Positions 23,362-32,099 of a DNA stretch of 64,000 nt are shown in pieces. The translations under genes and the position numbers were made by a program. Numbering within the stretch: the first letter of the stretch is position 1; the number at the start of each line of letters is the position of its first letter. The notes beneath the pieces were generated by a model. That model was not told the origin of the DNA and searched no databases. It worked only from the letters and a program-made list of their open reading frames with translations. Source of the DNA: Nafulsella turpanensis ZLM-10 (GTDB lineage: Bacteria; Bacteroidota; Bacteroidia; Cytophagales; Cyclobacteriaceae); assembly GCF_000346615.1 (NCBI RefSeq), contig NZ_ANNU01000037.1, positions 24,076 to 88,075 on the forward strand. Reading direction: 5' to 3'.

Positions 23362-24329
23362 AGAAGTTGACTTTTTAACTGGCTAATTTCCTGACTTACA
23401 TCTATTTGATAAGGTAAGCGGCTCAGCTTCTCAATTGTTTTCTGTAAGAATTGTTGATGGGCGGCAGAAGAGGGGTTAAAAGGCCGGTGGGAGAGTGCTC
23501 GCCGAATTTGCGCCCATTCCTTTATAAAACGGAGGGCATTTTCACTGAAGTAGGTAGCCGTAAATTTCTGCCAGATATATTCCTCTGCTTCTTCGCCGGG
23601 GTGTAAAAGGTCGCGGCCGTAAAAGCGGTAGTCGCGAAGGTCGTCGAGCAGAAGTTCGTAGCTGGGGAAGTAGTAAACATCCTGGTGCATTTCCTGGAGC
23701 TGGTGGGCGGCAAGTCGTAGAATGGATTTACTGACTGCATTCAGCTCCAGTGTATCTTTCAGATGGCGAACAGGGCTCACCGTAAGAATGATTTTAACAG
23801 AAGGGTTAGCTTCTTTTAATAACTGGAATAAGGCATTGAAACTGGTCGTGATTTCTTCTACGCTACCTAGCTGCTTGCGAAATAGCTTTTGTGGCTGTTT
23901 ATGGCAGTTGGCAACGGCCTGTCCATTGGCCTCTTCAATGTAAAGAAAAGCTGTGCCGGAAGTTAGCATGACCACTTCTGCTTTTTTGAGCTGCTCTTTT
24001 ACCGCAGGAAAAAGAGTCTGAAGCTTTTCTCCCAGTACTTCGGGGCTTTGGGCATGGAGGCGGGAGTGGAGCAGGTGGCTTACCCACCGGCCCTCCAGTT
24101 GTACAAATGTATCGGGAGAGGGACATTGCCCTTCCAGTGCCATTTGCATTAGCTGGCAGGCGATAGCCGGGTGAAAAATAGTGCCAAAAGGATTGACCAT
24201 TGCCGGGAACTTATATTCCTGCAGGCGCTGGCCGATTAGGTCGGAAAAGCAGGAGCCAATGGTGAGCAGGGGGGCTGCCACCTCTATTCTGAAGTCGGGC
24301 GATGCTGGCTGAAGCTCTGTGCGGAACAT
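23358..24329 (-). CDS. GSCFA-domain protein
   Basis: 323 residues. The name-giving motif GSCFSD is at 25-30 near the N terminus, with FGTIFHP following. A further conserved stretch, VSPVRHLKD, sits in the middle. The layout resembles SGNH-type hydrolases, with Ser26 as a possible nucleophile; this is inference. No signal peptide is seen. It is the first gene of a two-gene unit with the DUF255 protein, overlapping it by 4 nt. GSCFA proteins are of unknown function, are common in Bacteroidetes and are also found in other groups. Confidence 0.9.
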   Translation of the reverse strand: MFRTELQPASPDFRIEVAAPLLTIGSCFSDLIGQRLQEYKFPAMVNPFGTIFHPAIACQLMQMALEGQCPSPDTFVQLEGRWVSHLLHSRLHAQSPEVLGEKLQTLFPAVKEQLKKAEVVMLTSGTAFLYIEEANGQAVANCHKQPQKLFRKQLGSVEEITTSFNALFQLLKEANPSVKIILTVSPVRHLKDTLELNAVSKSILRLAAHQLQEMHQDVYYFPSYELLLDDLRDYRFYGRDLLHPGEEAEEYIWQKFTATYFSENALRFIKEWAQIRRALSHRPFNPSSAAHQQFLQKTIEKLSRLPYQIDVSQEISQLKSQLL

Positions 24330-24383
24330 AAAAAGAAGGGGTTAGGGCTTAAAAGTGAATATCCGGAATCTGCTGGAAATAAA

Positions 24384-24413
24384 AAAGGCGTTCCGCCGAA
24401 ACAGAACGCCTTT
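24384..24413 (-). terminator. Terminator of the rpsF-rpsR-rplI operon
   Basis: AAAGGCGTTC (24413-24404 on the minus strand) pairs with GAACGCCTTT (24393-24384) around a 10-nt loop, followed by further T residues. It lies 20 nt after the rplI stop. Confidence 0.85.
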
Positions 24414-24432
24414 GAATGGAATAGTTAGCTGA

Positions 24433-24876
24433 TTACTCGGCTACTACTTCGAAAGTAATTTCTTTCTTCACTTCTTTGTGCAGGTCGATTTCAGCAGTAT
24501 ACTCGCCCAGGGTTTTCACATCGCCATTGATGGAAATCTGCTTGCGGTCTACATCATGTCCTTTGGCTTTAAGGGCATCGGAAATCTGGTTAGGCGTTAC
24601 GGCACCAAAAATTTTACCGCTCTCACCTGCTTTGGCAGGGATGGTCAGTTTAAGGTTGCCGATGGCGTTGGCAAGTGCTTCAGCGTCCTGCTTCTGCTTC
24701 TCTGCTTTGTGTGCAACCTGACGAGCTACTTCGTCACGCTGTTTGATATTGGACTCAGTGGCCATCATGGCAAAACCCTGAGGAATCAGGTAGTTTCTGC
24801 CATAGCCTGGCTTCACATCTACCAGGTCGTTTTTATAGCCAAGCCCTTTAATATCTGATTTTAATATTACTTGCAT
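24433..24876 (-). CDS. rplI: 50S ribosomal protein L9
   Basis: 147 residues, the usual length for L9. The N-terminal domain has the signature GLGYKNDLVDVKPGYGRNYL at 11-30, followed by the long helix rich in K, E and Q (about 45-75) and the C-terminal domain with KIFGAVTPNQI. It binds 23S rRNA near the L1 stalk base. It is last in the rpsF-rpsR-rplI operon, 91 nt after rpsR, and is followed by a clear terminator. Confidence 0.98.
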   Translation of the reverse strand: MQVILKSDIKGLGYKNDLVDVKPGYGRNYLIPQGFAMMATESNIKQRDEVARQVAHKAEKQKQDAEALANAIGNLKLTIPAKAGESGKIFGAVTPNQISDALKAKGHDVDRKQISINGDVKTLGEYTAEIDLHKEVKKEITFEVVAE

Positions 24877-24967
24877 GTTTTTAATCGTTAGTAGCTGCTT
24901 TTCTGCTTTATAAGCTCCTTAGATAGAAGACTTTTACGGACAGTAGGCAACTAAAGTAACTAAAGAA

Positions 24968-25219
24968 TTATTTTAAAGAATCAGTTACGTAAGGAAGCAG
25001 GGCCAGGTGGCGGGCACGTTTTACGGCCTGTCCGACTTTCTTCTGGAACTTCTGGCTGGTGCCTGTAATACGGGCAGGAAGTAATTTACCTTGCTCGTTT
25101 ACAAACTTCAGCAGAAAGTTTGCGTCTTTATAGTCGATGTATTTGATACCGTTTCTCTTGAAGCGGCAATACTTCTTTTTGTTCTCGTTACGTACGATGG
25201 GTTCGTTCTGTAGTGACAT
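24968..25219 (-). CDS. rpsR: 30S ribosomal protein S18
   Basis: 83 residues with the S18 core: YCRFKRNGIKYIDYKD and RITGTSQKFQKKV, and a basic C terminus (AVKRARHLALLPY). It binds 16S rRNA on the platform together with S6. The ATG overlaps the stop codon of rpsF by one base (TAATG), a typical coupling for the S6/S18 pair. Confidence 0.98.
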   Translation of the reverse strand: MSLQNEPIVRNENKKKYCRFKRNGIKYIDYKDANFLLKFVNEQGKLLPARITGTSQKFQKKVGQAVKRARHLALLPYVTDSLK

Positions 25220-25596
25220 TATTTTTGCTCCTCCTTAGCTTCTTTTCTGGAATCTTTTTTGTTGAAATCCCCTCTTTTTCTCTTCTTGTTGTATTCAATG
25301 GCGTGTTTGTCAAGCGACACTGTCAAGAAACGCATCACAGTTTCGTCGCGGCGAAACTCTGTTTCGAGGGTTGCAATCAGCTCAGGGGCGGCCTGGTATT
25401 CAAAAAGGTTATAGAAGCCAGTGGTTTTGTGGCCAATTGGGTAAGCCAGTTTTTTCAGGCCCCAATTTTCCTCATTGACGATTTCCGCGCCACCCTGGAC
25501 TAAAACGTTCTTGAACTTTTCAACAGTATCCTTCATCTGAGCCTCAGACAAAACGGGAGTTAAAATGAATACCGTCTCGTAATTTTTCAGTTGCAT
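25219..25596 (-). CDS. rpsF: 30S ribosomal protein S6
   Basis: 125 residues. The S6 ferredoxin-like fold is recognisable from [32 protein letters not shown] and [15 protein letters not shown]. The C-terminal 25 residues are very basic and acidic in turn ([19 protein letters not shown]), longer than in E. coli before modification and usual for Bacteroidetes. It is first in the operon, with a well-formed promoter 31 nt upstream. Confidence 0.98.
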   Translation of the reverse strand: MQLKNYETVFILTPVLSEAQMKDTVEKFKNVLVQGGAEIVNEENWGLKKLAYPIGHKTTGFYNLFEYQAAPELIATLETEFRRDETVMRFLTVSLDKHAIEYNKKRKRGDFNKKDSRKEAKEEQK

Positions 25597-25627
25597 AATA
25601 ATTTTATTGAACTTTAAATAGAAGCTG

Positions 25628-25658
25628 CAAAAGTAATTCTTTGTCCGGACTTTTCAAA
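25628..25658 (-). promoter_or_regulatory. Promoter of the rpsF operon
   Basis: On the minus strand TTTG (25658-25655), exactly 19 nt, then TACTTTTG (25635-25628), a full match to the Bacteroidetes consensus. The leader to the ATG would be about 25-30 nt. Confidence 0.75.
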
Positions 25659-25670
25659 GTATCCGGCAAA

Positions 25671-25700
25671 CAAAAGGCTCCGCACTTGCAGAGCCTTTTG
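25671..25700 (-). terminator. Terminator of the coiled-coil protein gene
   Basis: CAAAAGGCTC (25671-25680) and GAGCCTTTTG (25691-25700) form a perfect 10-bp stem with a 10-nt loop. Located 19 nt after the stop at 25719 on the minus strand. A TTTT run on the plus side means it could work both ways. Confidence 0.8.
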
Positions 25701-25718
25701 TTTTAGTATTTTCAGGGC

Positions 25719-26648
25719 TTACTTTACTTTAAAAGTATCTTCACCTATCTGGTAGCCATCGGCATAGAGTTCTACATTATAGATTCCTTCTTCGTAATCA
25801 CTTCCTTTTTCGTACAGGAAGGTGAGTTGCTGGCCGGTGTTGTCGAACAGGATTTCCTGTTTCGCGGTGTAAAACTCTTCCCGTCCGTCTACCATCATAG
25901 TGCCGGAACCGGTAGCCACATCAAATAATACATTGCCATTCGGGTCGATAACACGCAGTAAAATATCTTTACTTTCGATAGGTGCTACAGGATTATCGGC
26001 CAGGTTAAATTTTACTTTCAGCTGTTCGATCTGGCGATCGCGGTACTCTTCATCTTCCCTTTCCTTGCCACGTCTGTTCACCGCAATAATCTGGATGTTT
26101 TCCGCTTTCAGGCGGGAGGCAATGGCCACCTTCTCATTCAGCTCACGGCGCTTCTTGGCTAACTGGCTGATAGAGTCGGAAAGAATATTCTGGGTAGTTT
26201 TAAGGTTGGTGTTTTCAGCATAGAGAGAGTCGCTGAGCGCACGTAATTGCACGAGTTCCCGGTCTTTCTGCTTCAGGAGGGTTTCGTAGCCTTCTACTTT
26301 CTCACGAATTTCTGCATAGCGGCGTTGTGCAATATCGGACGAACGCCTAAGCTGCTCGCGCTCTGCCTCCAGTTCGGCCTTGGCCTGCTTCAACTCGGCA
26401 ACATCGCCTCCTAATGCTTCAATTTCCTTTATCTTCGCGTCAAGTTCGGCACTTATTGCATTGAGCTGATCATAGGTTTCGAGTAGCTCGGTATTCTTAC
26501 TGTTTATTTCTGCCTCTAATTCCTGCTTTTCCCGGTAATCCATATAATAGATTACACCGTTCACAATTAATAGTAAAGCGAGTATGGCAATAAAAAGCGT
26601 CTTTTTATTCTTGTTAGCGTCTTTGGTTTCTGGTGTATTTTCTGCCAT
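25719..26648 (-). CDS. Membrane-anchored coiled-coil protein of unknown function
   Basis: 309 residues. A short polar N terminus is followed by one membrane segment (about 17-36, TLFIAILALLLIVNGVIYY). A long coiled coil at about 38-200 is rich in E, K, L and Q in heptad-like order. The C-terminal 100 residues look like a compact beta domain (ILLRVIDPNGNVLFDVATG, GIYNVELYADGYQIGE). The topology suggests one inner-membrane anchor with the coil and end domain outside the cytoplasm, or the reverse; the sequence does not decide. No family name is recognised. It has its own terminator and is separate from the rpsF operon. Confidence 0.8.
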   Translation of the reverse strand: MAENTPETKDANKNKKTLFIAILALLLIVNGVIYYMDYREKQELEAEINSKNTELLETYDQLNAISAELDAKIKEIEALGGDVAELKQAKAELEAEREQLRRSSDIAQRRYAEIREKVEGYETLLKQKDRELVQLRALSDSLYAENTNLKTTQNILSDSISQLAKKRRELNEKVAIASRLKAENIQIIAVNRRGKEREDEEYRDRQIEQLKVKFNLADNPVAPIESKDILLRVIDPNGNVLFDVATGSGTMMVDGREEFYTAKQEILFDNTGQQLTFLYEKGSDYEEGIYNVELYADGYQIGEDTFKVK

Positions 26649-26756
26649 GTTTGAATGAATTGATTTACAACTTTAAAAGTAAATTTCGGTTTAATATTGT
26701 TTGAGTCCGGGGAAAAATTATTTGAAGGATCTAATATCAATAAAAATTACGATTTT

Positions 26757-27341
26757 ATGACAGACTTAGGCAAAAATTACTGGACAAACCGCTACGAACT
26801 TGGTCATACACAATGGGATGCCGGCCATATTACAACACCTCTGCAGATTTATTTCGACTCCCTTCCTGATAAGAACACCCGCATCCTTATTCCCGGAGGC
26901 GGAAATGGACATGAGGCTGCTTATCTGCATGAAAATGGATTTAAAGAGGTATTCCTGCTTGATTTTTCCCCTGTACCACTGGCAAACTTTCAAAAGCGAT
27001 ATCCTGATTTTCCTGCCGCACATTTGCTGGAACAGGATTTTTTCACCCTAAACGAAAAATTCGACCTGATGGTTGAGCAAACTTTTTTTTGTGCGCTGGA
27101 ACCGGCTCAACGTCCTGCCTATGCCAGACAGGCAGCAGGTGTATTAAAGCCGGGAGGGAAGCTGGTGGGGCTTCTCTTTGACGCTAAGCTGAACGATGAC
27201 CAGCCCCCATTCGGGGGTAGCAGAGAAGAGTACAGGGCCTATTTCGAAGCTTACTTCTATTTCGATAAGTTTGAAAGCTGTACCAGTTCCATAAAACCAA
27301 GGCTGGGAAAGGAACTGTGGATAGAGCTGGTAAGAAAGTAG
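26757..27341 (+). CDS. TPMT-family SAM-dependent methyltransferase
   Basis: 194 residues from the ATG at 26757. A TTG frame from 26697 would add 20 poorly conserved residues. NYWTNRYELGHTQWDAG at 8-24 is the opening typical of thiopurine S-methyltransferase-like proteins, and LIPGGGNGHEAAYL (44-57) is the SAM-binding glycine loop. VEQTFFCALEP follows. The natural substrate may be a thiol, selenium or tellurium compound or a halide; sequence does not tell. It is convergent with the next gene. Confidence 0.88.
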   Translation: MTDLGKNYWTNRYELGHTQWDAGHITTPLQIYFDSLPDKNTRILIPGGGNGHEAAYLHENGFKEVFLLDFSPVPLANFQKRYPDFPAAHLLEQDFFTLNEKFDLMVEQTFFCALEPAQRPAYARQAAGVLKPGGKLVGLLFDAKLNDDQPPFGGSREEYRAYFEAYFYFDKFESCTSSIKPRLGKELWIELVRK

Positions 27342-27373
27342 CGCACGTACTTCCTGAGCCCGGGGCTCGAGAA

Positions 27374-28168
27374 TCAGAATGCCAGTATATAATGTGCTTT
27401 TTGCAGGCCGGGCCGGAAGAAGAGGAGGCCGGCATCATATAAATCGATGCTCAGGCTCACTTTCGGGTGTTGCTGTAGTTGGTGCCAGGCCTGTTGCATG
27501 CCTTTCGACCAGTAAATATCATCGATAATAAGAAAAGAGTTTTCGTGCAGGAGGGGGAGGAGCAACTCCACATAGCGCAGACTTGCTTCATAGGTATGGT
27601 TGGCATCAAGATAGGCCGCATCTACCGGAGGAATGTTCTTTAGCAGGGATGGCAGGCTTTCATCAATATTCCCTTCTTTTAAATGAATGTTTTTTAGCGG
27701 CCACTGCTCAAAAACCGTACGGGCAGTTGCGGCCGTTTGAGGGCAGCCCTCAAGTGTATGAATATTCCCTTCTTTTACAGCCGCAGAAAGATAAAGGCTG
27801 TTAATGCCCAAAGAGGTGCCAAGTTCAATGATATGTTGAGCTTTCAGGTGTCGGATAAGCCTGAACAGCAAACGGCTGAAACGGGGAGTGGTAAGGCTGT
27901 GTCGCGCAATATGGGATATCGGGCGCTGGTTTTTTTTGCTGATGCCGGAGCCGGCTCCAAGTTCTGTCAGCTGAAGGAGCTGGTGGTTGTGCAAAAGCTG
28001 CTGTCGGAGCCCTTCTATCTCCCGGAAAACTTTCTCCTGCTTATCAGGCTTAACTACTTTTGTATAGAGCTCAAAGGTAAATGGCGGGTGGAGGGCATGT
28101 TCATTCACCGCAAGGAGCCAGTATTTAAGAAAACCACCGGCCTGATAAATCTTTTGCTGGATGTCCAA
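27374..28168 (-). CDS. Class I SAM-dependent methyltransferase (O-methyltransferase-like)
   Basis: 264 residues. The SAM-binding loop is IIELGTSLGINSLYL (113-127), the acidic residue after strand 2 is in TLEGCP, and AYLDANHTYEA (185-195) resembles the metal-binding region of O-methyltransferases, with LIIDDIYW at 213-220. The N-terminal 100 residues are helical and may cover the active site. No signal peptide or membrane segment. It lies 2 nt after apaG and is probably co-transcribed. Substrate unknown. Confidence 0.85.
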   Translation of the reverse strand: MDIQQKIYQAGGFLKYWLLAVNEHALHPPFTFELYTKVVKPDKQEKVFREIEGLRQQLLHNHQLLQLTELGAGSGISKKNQRPISHIARHSLTTPRFSRLLFRLIRHLKAQHIIELGTSLGINSLYLSAAVKEGNIHTLEGCPQTAATARTVFEQWPLKNIHLKEGNIDESLPSLLKNIPPVDAAYLDANHTYEASLRYVELLLPLLHENSFLIIDDIYWSKGMQQAWHQLQQHPKVSLSIDLYDAGLLFFRPGLQKAHYILAF

Positions 28169-28170
28169 GG

Positions 28171-28557
28171 CTAGTTCAAACGAAAAGGGGCCACCATGGT
28201 AAATTCGGGTATCTTCACCTTAAACTTTTTGCCATCCATAATACGCTCCATCAGGAAAGTGCCGTACATTCTACCAATGCCAGATTTTAAATTACAGCCG
28301 CTCACGTACTGGTGCGACTCCCCGGCTTCTAACACCGGCTGCTGCCCCACTACGCCTTCTCCCTCTACTTCCCTTACAATATTACTGGCATCGTGGATGT
28401 GCCAGTGGCGGCGAAGGAGCTGAACGGTAAACTGGCTGTTATTTTCAATCGAAATCCGGTAGGTAAAAACATAGTGCATCTGGCCTGGACTGGAATACTC
28501 AGACTGGTACTCCGTTTCCACACTTACCTTTACACCCTGGGTTACTTCTGATACCAT
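28171..28557 (-). CDS. apaG: ApaG-domain protein
   Basis: 128 residues starting at the ATG at 28557. The open frame extends 67 codons further upstream, but that part is unlike ApaG. The fibronectin-type-III-like ApaG fold shows as VFTYRISIENNS, LLRRHWHIHDA, VVGQQPVLEAGE and YVSGCNLKSGIGRMYG. It is annotated in enterobacteria with cobalt/magnesium efflux and with the apaH operon, but the biochemical function is not settled. It forms an operon with the methyltransferase 2 nt downstream. Confidence 0.93.
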   Translation of the reverse strand: MVSEVTQGVKVSVETEYQSEYSSPGQMHYVFTYRISIENNSQFTVQLLRRHWHIHDASNIVREVEGEGVVGQQPVLEAGESHQYVSGCNLKSGIGRMYGTFLMERIMDGKKFKVKIPEFTMVAPFRLN

Positions 28558-28830
28558 CGGAAAAGCGATTTTTTGAAAAACAGTTAAATATAATGAATGC
28601 AGGGAAAATACAAATCTCTTTTTAAAAAGAGGGATATCTTTTATAACGAGGAAAATTTCATTTCTGTTAAAAGCGCGGCAAAGATTCCTTCGAAAACAGG
28701 AAAAAAAATAATTACTATTCGTTTTTCTTCCTCCGGCAGGCGAAAGAAAAACATTCAATAAATAGCGGGGTTGGATTTGTAAAATGATTTTCCCTGTTTA
28801 GCTGCAGTCGGATCAACCAAAATTTAAGTC

Positions 28831-29493
28831 ATGGATATAAAACTTGAGTCTTCCTGGAAAGAAAAGTTAGCCCCCGAATTTGAGAAGCCTTATTTTAAGG
28901 ACCTGGTCGATTTTATCAAAAAAGAGTATAACAGCCATACGGTTTATCCGCCGGGGAAGCTGATTTTTAATGCCTTTGAACATTGCCCTTTCGATGAAGT
29001 AAAAGTCGTAATTATCGGGCAGGATCCGTACCACAATCCCGGGCAGGCGAATGGGATGGCCTTTTCTGTAGCCGATGGTGTGCGCGTGCCACCTTCTTTA
29101 CAGAATATTTACAAAGAAGTAAGCGATGAGCTGGGGAAACCAATTCCTGCCTCAGGAAACCTGGAGCGCTGGGCCGACCAGGGGGTATTGCTGCTCAACG
29201 CCACCCTAACCGTAAGGGCGAATACTCCGGGTTCTCACCAGAAGAAAGGCTGGGAGGAGTTTACAGATGCAGTGATTAAGCTGGTTTCGGACGAAAAGGA
29301 AAATATCGTCTTTATTCTTTGGGGAGCCTATGCACAAAAGAAAGGCGCTGTCATCGATGACAAAAAACACCTGGTGCTGAAATCGGCTCATCCCTCACCA
29401 TTTGCGGCAAACAGAGGCTTTTTTGGAAATAACCATTTTATTAAAGCCAATGATTACCTGAAATCGAAAGGAAAGAAACCAATTGACTGGTAA
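28831..29493 (+). CDS. ung: Uracil-DNA glycosylase, family 1
   Basis: 220 residues, usual length. The water-activating motif is GQDPYH with Asp65, the DNA-minor-groove loop motif is HPSPFAANRG with His187, and the uracil-contacting stretch is LLLNATLTVR. It removes uracil from DNA, starting base-excision repair. The gene stands alone. A terminator follows at 29535-29566. Confidence 0.97.
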   Translation: MDIKLESSWKEKLAPEFEKPYFKDLVDFIKKEYNSHTVYPPGKLIFNAFEHCPFDEVKVVIIGQDPYHNPGQANGMAFSVADGVRVPPSLQNIYKEVSDELGKPIPASGNLERWADQGVLLLNATLTVRANTPGSHQKKGWEEFTDAVIKLVSDEKENIVFILWGAYAQKKGAVIDDKKHLVLKSAHPSPFAANRGFFGNNHFIKANDYLKSKGKKPIDW

Positions 29494-29534
29494 GTTTAGT
29501 CATGGGTTTTTAGTCGGGAGCCCTGCATAAAAGT

Positions 29535-29566
29535 AAAGCAGCTGCCTTAGGAGAAGCAGCTGCTTT
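29535..29566. terminator. Terminator between ung and lepB
   Basis: AAAGCAGCTGC (29535-29545) and GCAGCTGCTTT (29556-29566) pair perfectly around a 10-nt loop and are followed by T. It lies between convergent ung (plus) and lepB (minus) and could serve both. Confidence 0.8.
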
Positions 29567-29621
29567 TGTATCTTAACAGAGATATCCCTTACCTGTTCTG
29601 AAAGTTTCTCAGGATTAATTT

Positions 29622-30722
29622 CTAGTCAATCCCATTAAATATCCTGTTCCAGCGAATTTTGTCGACAAAGCCTTTAAAGTGGTCCACTGACATCCAGATG
29701 AATAAGGCCTTTCCAACAATATGGTCTTCCGGAACAAAACCCCAGAACCGGCTATCGTAGGAGTCGTGGCGGTTGTCGCCCATCATAAAGTAATAATCCT
29801 GCAGAAAGGTATATTCTTCCAGTGGTTCTCCTTCAATGAGTACCTTCCCGTCAACAAGGGCGACCTCTTCATGGCCTTCGTAGTATTTAATGGTATTGTA
29901 ATATTTGGCAATATTTTCTGGCGTCAGCGGAATGGTCATGCCCTCGGCAGGAATGGTAAGGGGCCCGAAATTATCGATGTTCCAGGCGAACTCCTGCGCG
30001 CTTACCGGCATTACACCCGGTTCTTTAAAGCCTTCTTCGCGTAACAGGGGCTCCACACTGGTTACAAAAGGAAGGGTGGCAATTTCTTTGGCCATTTCTT
30101 CGGTAAGGTTGGCGATAATTCCTTCGGGAGAACCTTTGGCATCGTAGAGCTCATAACGCATAAAGAAACGATCATTCGGAATGTCTTTCGTACGAATCAG
30201 GTAGCTGAACTGCAGGCTCTCCGGGTAAGACTGCGCTTCGCCGTTTACATATACCTGCTGGTCGCGGATTTCGATGACATCGCCCGGGATGGCAACAGCC
30301 CTTTTAATGTAGTTGGTGCGGAGATCGACGGGGTGCTCCAGCTCAATGGGCACATTAAAAACCACCACATCATTTCGCTCTACGTCCTGCAATCCGGGCA
30401 GGCGATACTGTGGCAGCTCAATCCAGTCGACATAAGAGGGAATGTCGGTGCCCCATATTTTCTGGTGAGTGAGCGGGACCTGTAGCGGGGTTTTGGGCGT
30501 ACGGGCGCCATAATGCATTTTGCTGACAAACAAAAAGTCGCCTACCAGCAGGGAGCGTTCCATAGAACCGGTCGGGATGGTATAAGCCTCCAGGAAGAGC
30601 CAGCGGATAAGGGTGGCGGCTATAACCGCGAACAAAATGGCATCAGCCCATTCACGCGATTTGGACTTCTTCGGCTTCTGGCCTTTTTTGTCCGTGTATT
30701 TCTTTTTTAACTTTGTAATCAT
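29622..30722 (-). CDS. lepB: Signal peptidase I
   Basis: 366 residues. A basic N terminus is followed by one membrane segment (about 28-45). The catalytic Ser53 is in [10 protein letters not shown], a variant of the usual SMxPTL. The general base Lys140 is in [11 protein letters not shown], followed by VYVNGE. Box E is [15 protein letters not shown]. The segment between boxes D and E (about 170-310) is much longer than in E. coli and likely forms an extra periplasmic domain. It cleaves signal peptides of exported proteins. It is last in the parAB-dapB run, 35 nt after dapB. Confidence 0.95.
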   Translation of the reverse strand: MITKLKKKYTDKKGQKPKKSKSREWADAILFAVIAATLIRWLFLEAYTIPTGSMERSLLVGDFLFVSKMHYGARTPKTPLQVPLTHQKIWGTDIPSYVDWIELPQYRLPGLQDVERNDVVVFNVPIELEHPVDLRTNYIKRAVAIPGDVIEIRDQQVYVNGEAQSYPESLQFSYLIRTKDIPNDRFFMRYELYDAKGSPEGIIANLTEEMAKEIATLPFVTSVEPLLREEGFKEPGVMPVSAQEFAWNIDNFGPLTIPAEGMTIPLTPENIAKYYNTIKYYEGHEEVALVDGKVLIEGEPLEEYTFLQDYYFMMGDNRHDSYDSRFWGFVPEDHIVGKALFIWMSVDHFKGFVDKIRWNRIFNGID

Positions 30723-30757
30723 TTCTGTTTTTTATCTCTCTTAAAAGCGGAAGCAGG

Positions 30758-31474
30758 CTACAATCTAAGAAAATCGCGCATATTCTTCACCCCTTTTTGT
30801 GATGGAAGCCATTCGGCCACCTTTACAGCCCCCAGCGCAAAGCCTTGCCTGTTATGAGCGGTATGTTTGATTTCTATGTCATCAACGGCTGACCGATAGG
30901 TTACAGTATGTGTGCCGGGAACCTCTCCTTCTCTTTTTGAGTGAATGGTAACCGCCTCCTCATTTTCTTTCTTATCCAGTTCCCAGCTATTTTTCCGCTG
31001 GAGGTGGCGGATAATTCCTTCGGCAAGGGTTAAGGCCGTGCCGCTGGGGGCGTCCTTTTTATGGATGTGGTGGATTTCTTCTATATCCACTTCAAACTCG
31101 GGGAAGCGATCCATCATTTCAGCTAATAATTCGTTGAGGCGAAAGAAAACATTCACTCCGAGGCTAAAGTTGGAAGCATAGAAAAATGCCCCGTTTTGCT
31201 CCTGGCAATAAGCTTCCACGGTTGCTTTTTTGTCGAGCCAGCCGGTAGTGCCACATACCACAGGCACCCCATTTTCGAGGCAGTGCATAATATTCCTGAA
31301 GGCAGCGCCCGGCTCACTAAATTCGATGGCTACATCGGTAGTGGCAGCGGTTACCTGCTCCAGGTCATTCGCATTATCTTTATGTATGGCATGGGAGATG
31401 GTGTGGCCTCTTTTGATGGCTATCTGCTCGATGATATGACCCATTTTGCCATATCCTAATAATGCTATTTTCAT
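30758..31474 (-). CDS. dapB: 4-hydroxy-tetrahydrodipicolinate reductase
   Basis: 238 residues, slightly short for the family (about 240-270). The NAD(P) loop is LGYGKMGHII at 6-15. The catalytic region is EIHHIHKKDAPSGTAL with His135 and Lys139/140. VCGTTGW is the second nucleotide-contact motif. It makes tetrahydrodipicolinate on the way to diaminopimelate and lysine, so it supplies cell-wall synthesis. It overlaps the DUF5683 gene by 4 nt. Confidence 0.96.
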   Translation of the reverse strand: MKIALLGYGKMGHIIEQIAIKRGHTISHAIHKDNANDLEQVTAATTDVAIEFSEPGAAFRNIMHCLENGVPVVCGTTGWLDKKATVEAYCQEQNGAFFYASNFSLGVNVFFRLNELLAEMMDRFPEFEVDIEEIHHIHKKDAPSGTALTLAEGIIRHLQRKNSWELDKKENEEAVTIHSKREGEVPGTHTVTYRSAVDDIEIKHTAHNRQGFALGAVKVAEWLPSQKGVKNMRDFLRL

Positions 31475-32091
31475 TTTACTCGTAAAGTTAAAGCGATGCC
31501 GGCGCCGGTTTGTCCTGCCGGTACCGCAAAAATAGAGGGCTTCAGGCGGAGGGCGAGATCTTCACTCAGGTTAAAATCCTGGAGATGAGCATCGACATAG
31601 GCTTCGACAATGTTGAGGGTATATAAGAGGGTGCCGAGGATGATGATATAGTCGCGCTGCCGGCGTGCGGCACTGGCCACCCGGTTATAAAAGTCGGCAT
31701 CCCGCCCATTTACCTCCGTTACTCCTGGCTGAAACTGTATATACTGCAGGTTACGCAGAGCCACACTGTACTGCCGGTTGTAGAAATTGACTGTATAGAC
31801 TACAAACGCTCCTCCGGCATAAATAATAGGTATCTTCCAGTGGGCATTATTATATGCCTGCCCCAGGCCGGGCAGTACGGCTGAATAAAAAGCTGCCTTC
31901 CCAGGCTTTATAAGCGATACGGAGTCAACAATTGCCACTGGGTCTTCTACCAGCTCCTTTGGAGTGTCGAGCAGGGGAGGTTCATTGTCGTACAAAGTAG
32001 AGTCTAAAGGATCGGGAACCTGTGCCTGCAAGAGGAGAGGTAAAAGAACGATAAATCCGCTAAGCCAAAGACGTAAAGCTGCTTTTCTCAT
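31471..32091 (-). CDS. DUF5683 membrane protein
   Basis: 206 residues with a signal peptide (LWLSGFIVLLPLLLQAQ). The conserved core is KPGKAAFYSAVLPGLGQAYN, followed by a hydrophobic stretch IPIIYAGGAFVVYTVNFYN and a second hydrophobic segment near 135-150 (DYIIILGTLLYTLNIVEAYVDA). It ends in a basic residue pattern typical of an outer-membrane beta strand (GAGIALTLRVK). The family is found in Bacteroidetes next to parAB and dapB but has no known function. It overlaps dapB by 4 nt. Confidence 0.85.
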   Translation of the reverse strand: MRKAALRLWLSGFIVLLPLLLQAQVPDPLDSTLYDNEPPLLDTPKELVEDPVAIVDSVSLIKPGKAAFYSAVLPGLGQAYNNAHWKIPIIYAGGAFVVYTVNFYNRQYSVALRNLQYIQFQPGVTEVNGRDADFYNRVASAARRQRDYIIILGTLLYTLNIVEAYVDAHLQDFNLSEDLALRLKPSIFAVPAGQTGAGIALTLRVK

Positions 32092-32099
32092 GCCAGGGC

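Noticed and set aside
22558..23370. 270-codon frame on the plus strand opposite the DUF255 gene
   Set aside because: Antisense to a conserved protein with the CHWC motif, and no family features of its own.
25597..25627. S6:S18-binding RNA leader before rpsF
   Set aside because: The leader is only about 30 nt, AT-rich, and lacks the CCG-containing structure of that motif.
27356..27368. GAGCCCGGGGCTC palindrome between two methyltransferase genes
   Set aside because: Short stem with a one-base loop and no T-tract; not convincing as a terminator.
29495..29515. Two TTTAGTC words 14 nt apart after ung, considered as a further heptamer array
   Set aside because: Only two units; too short to separate from chance.
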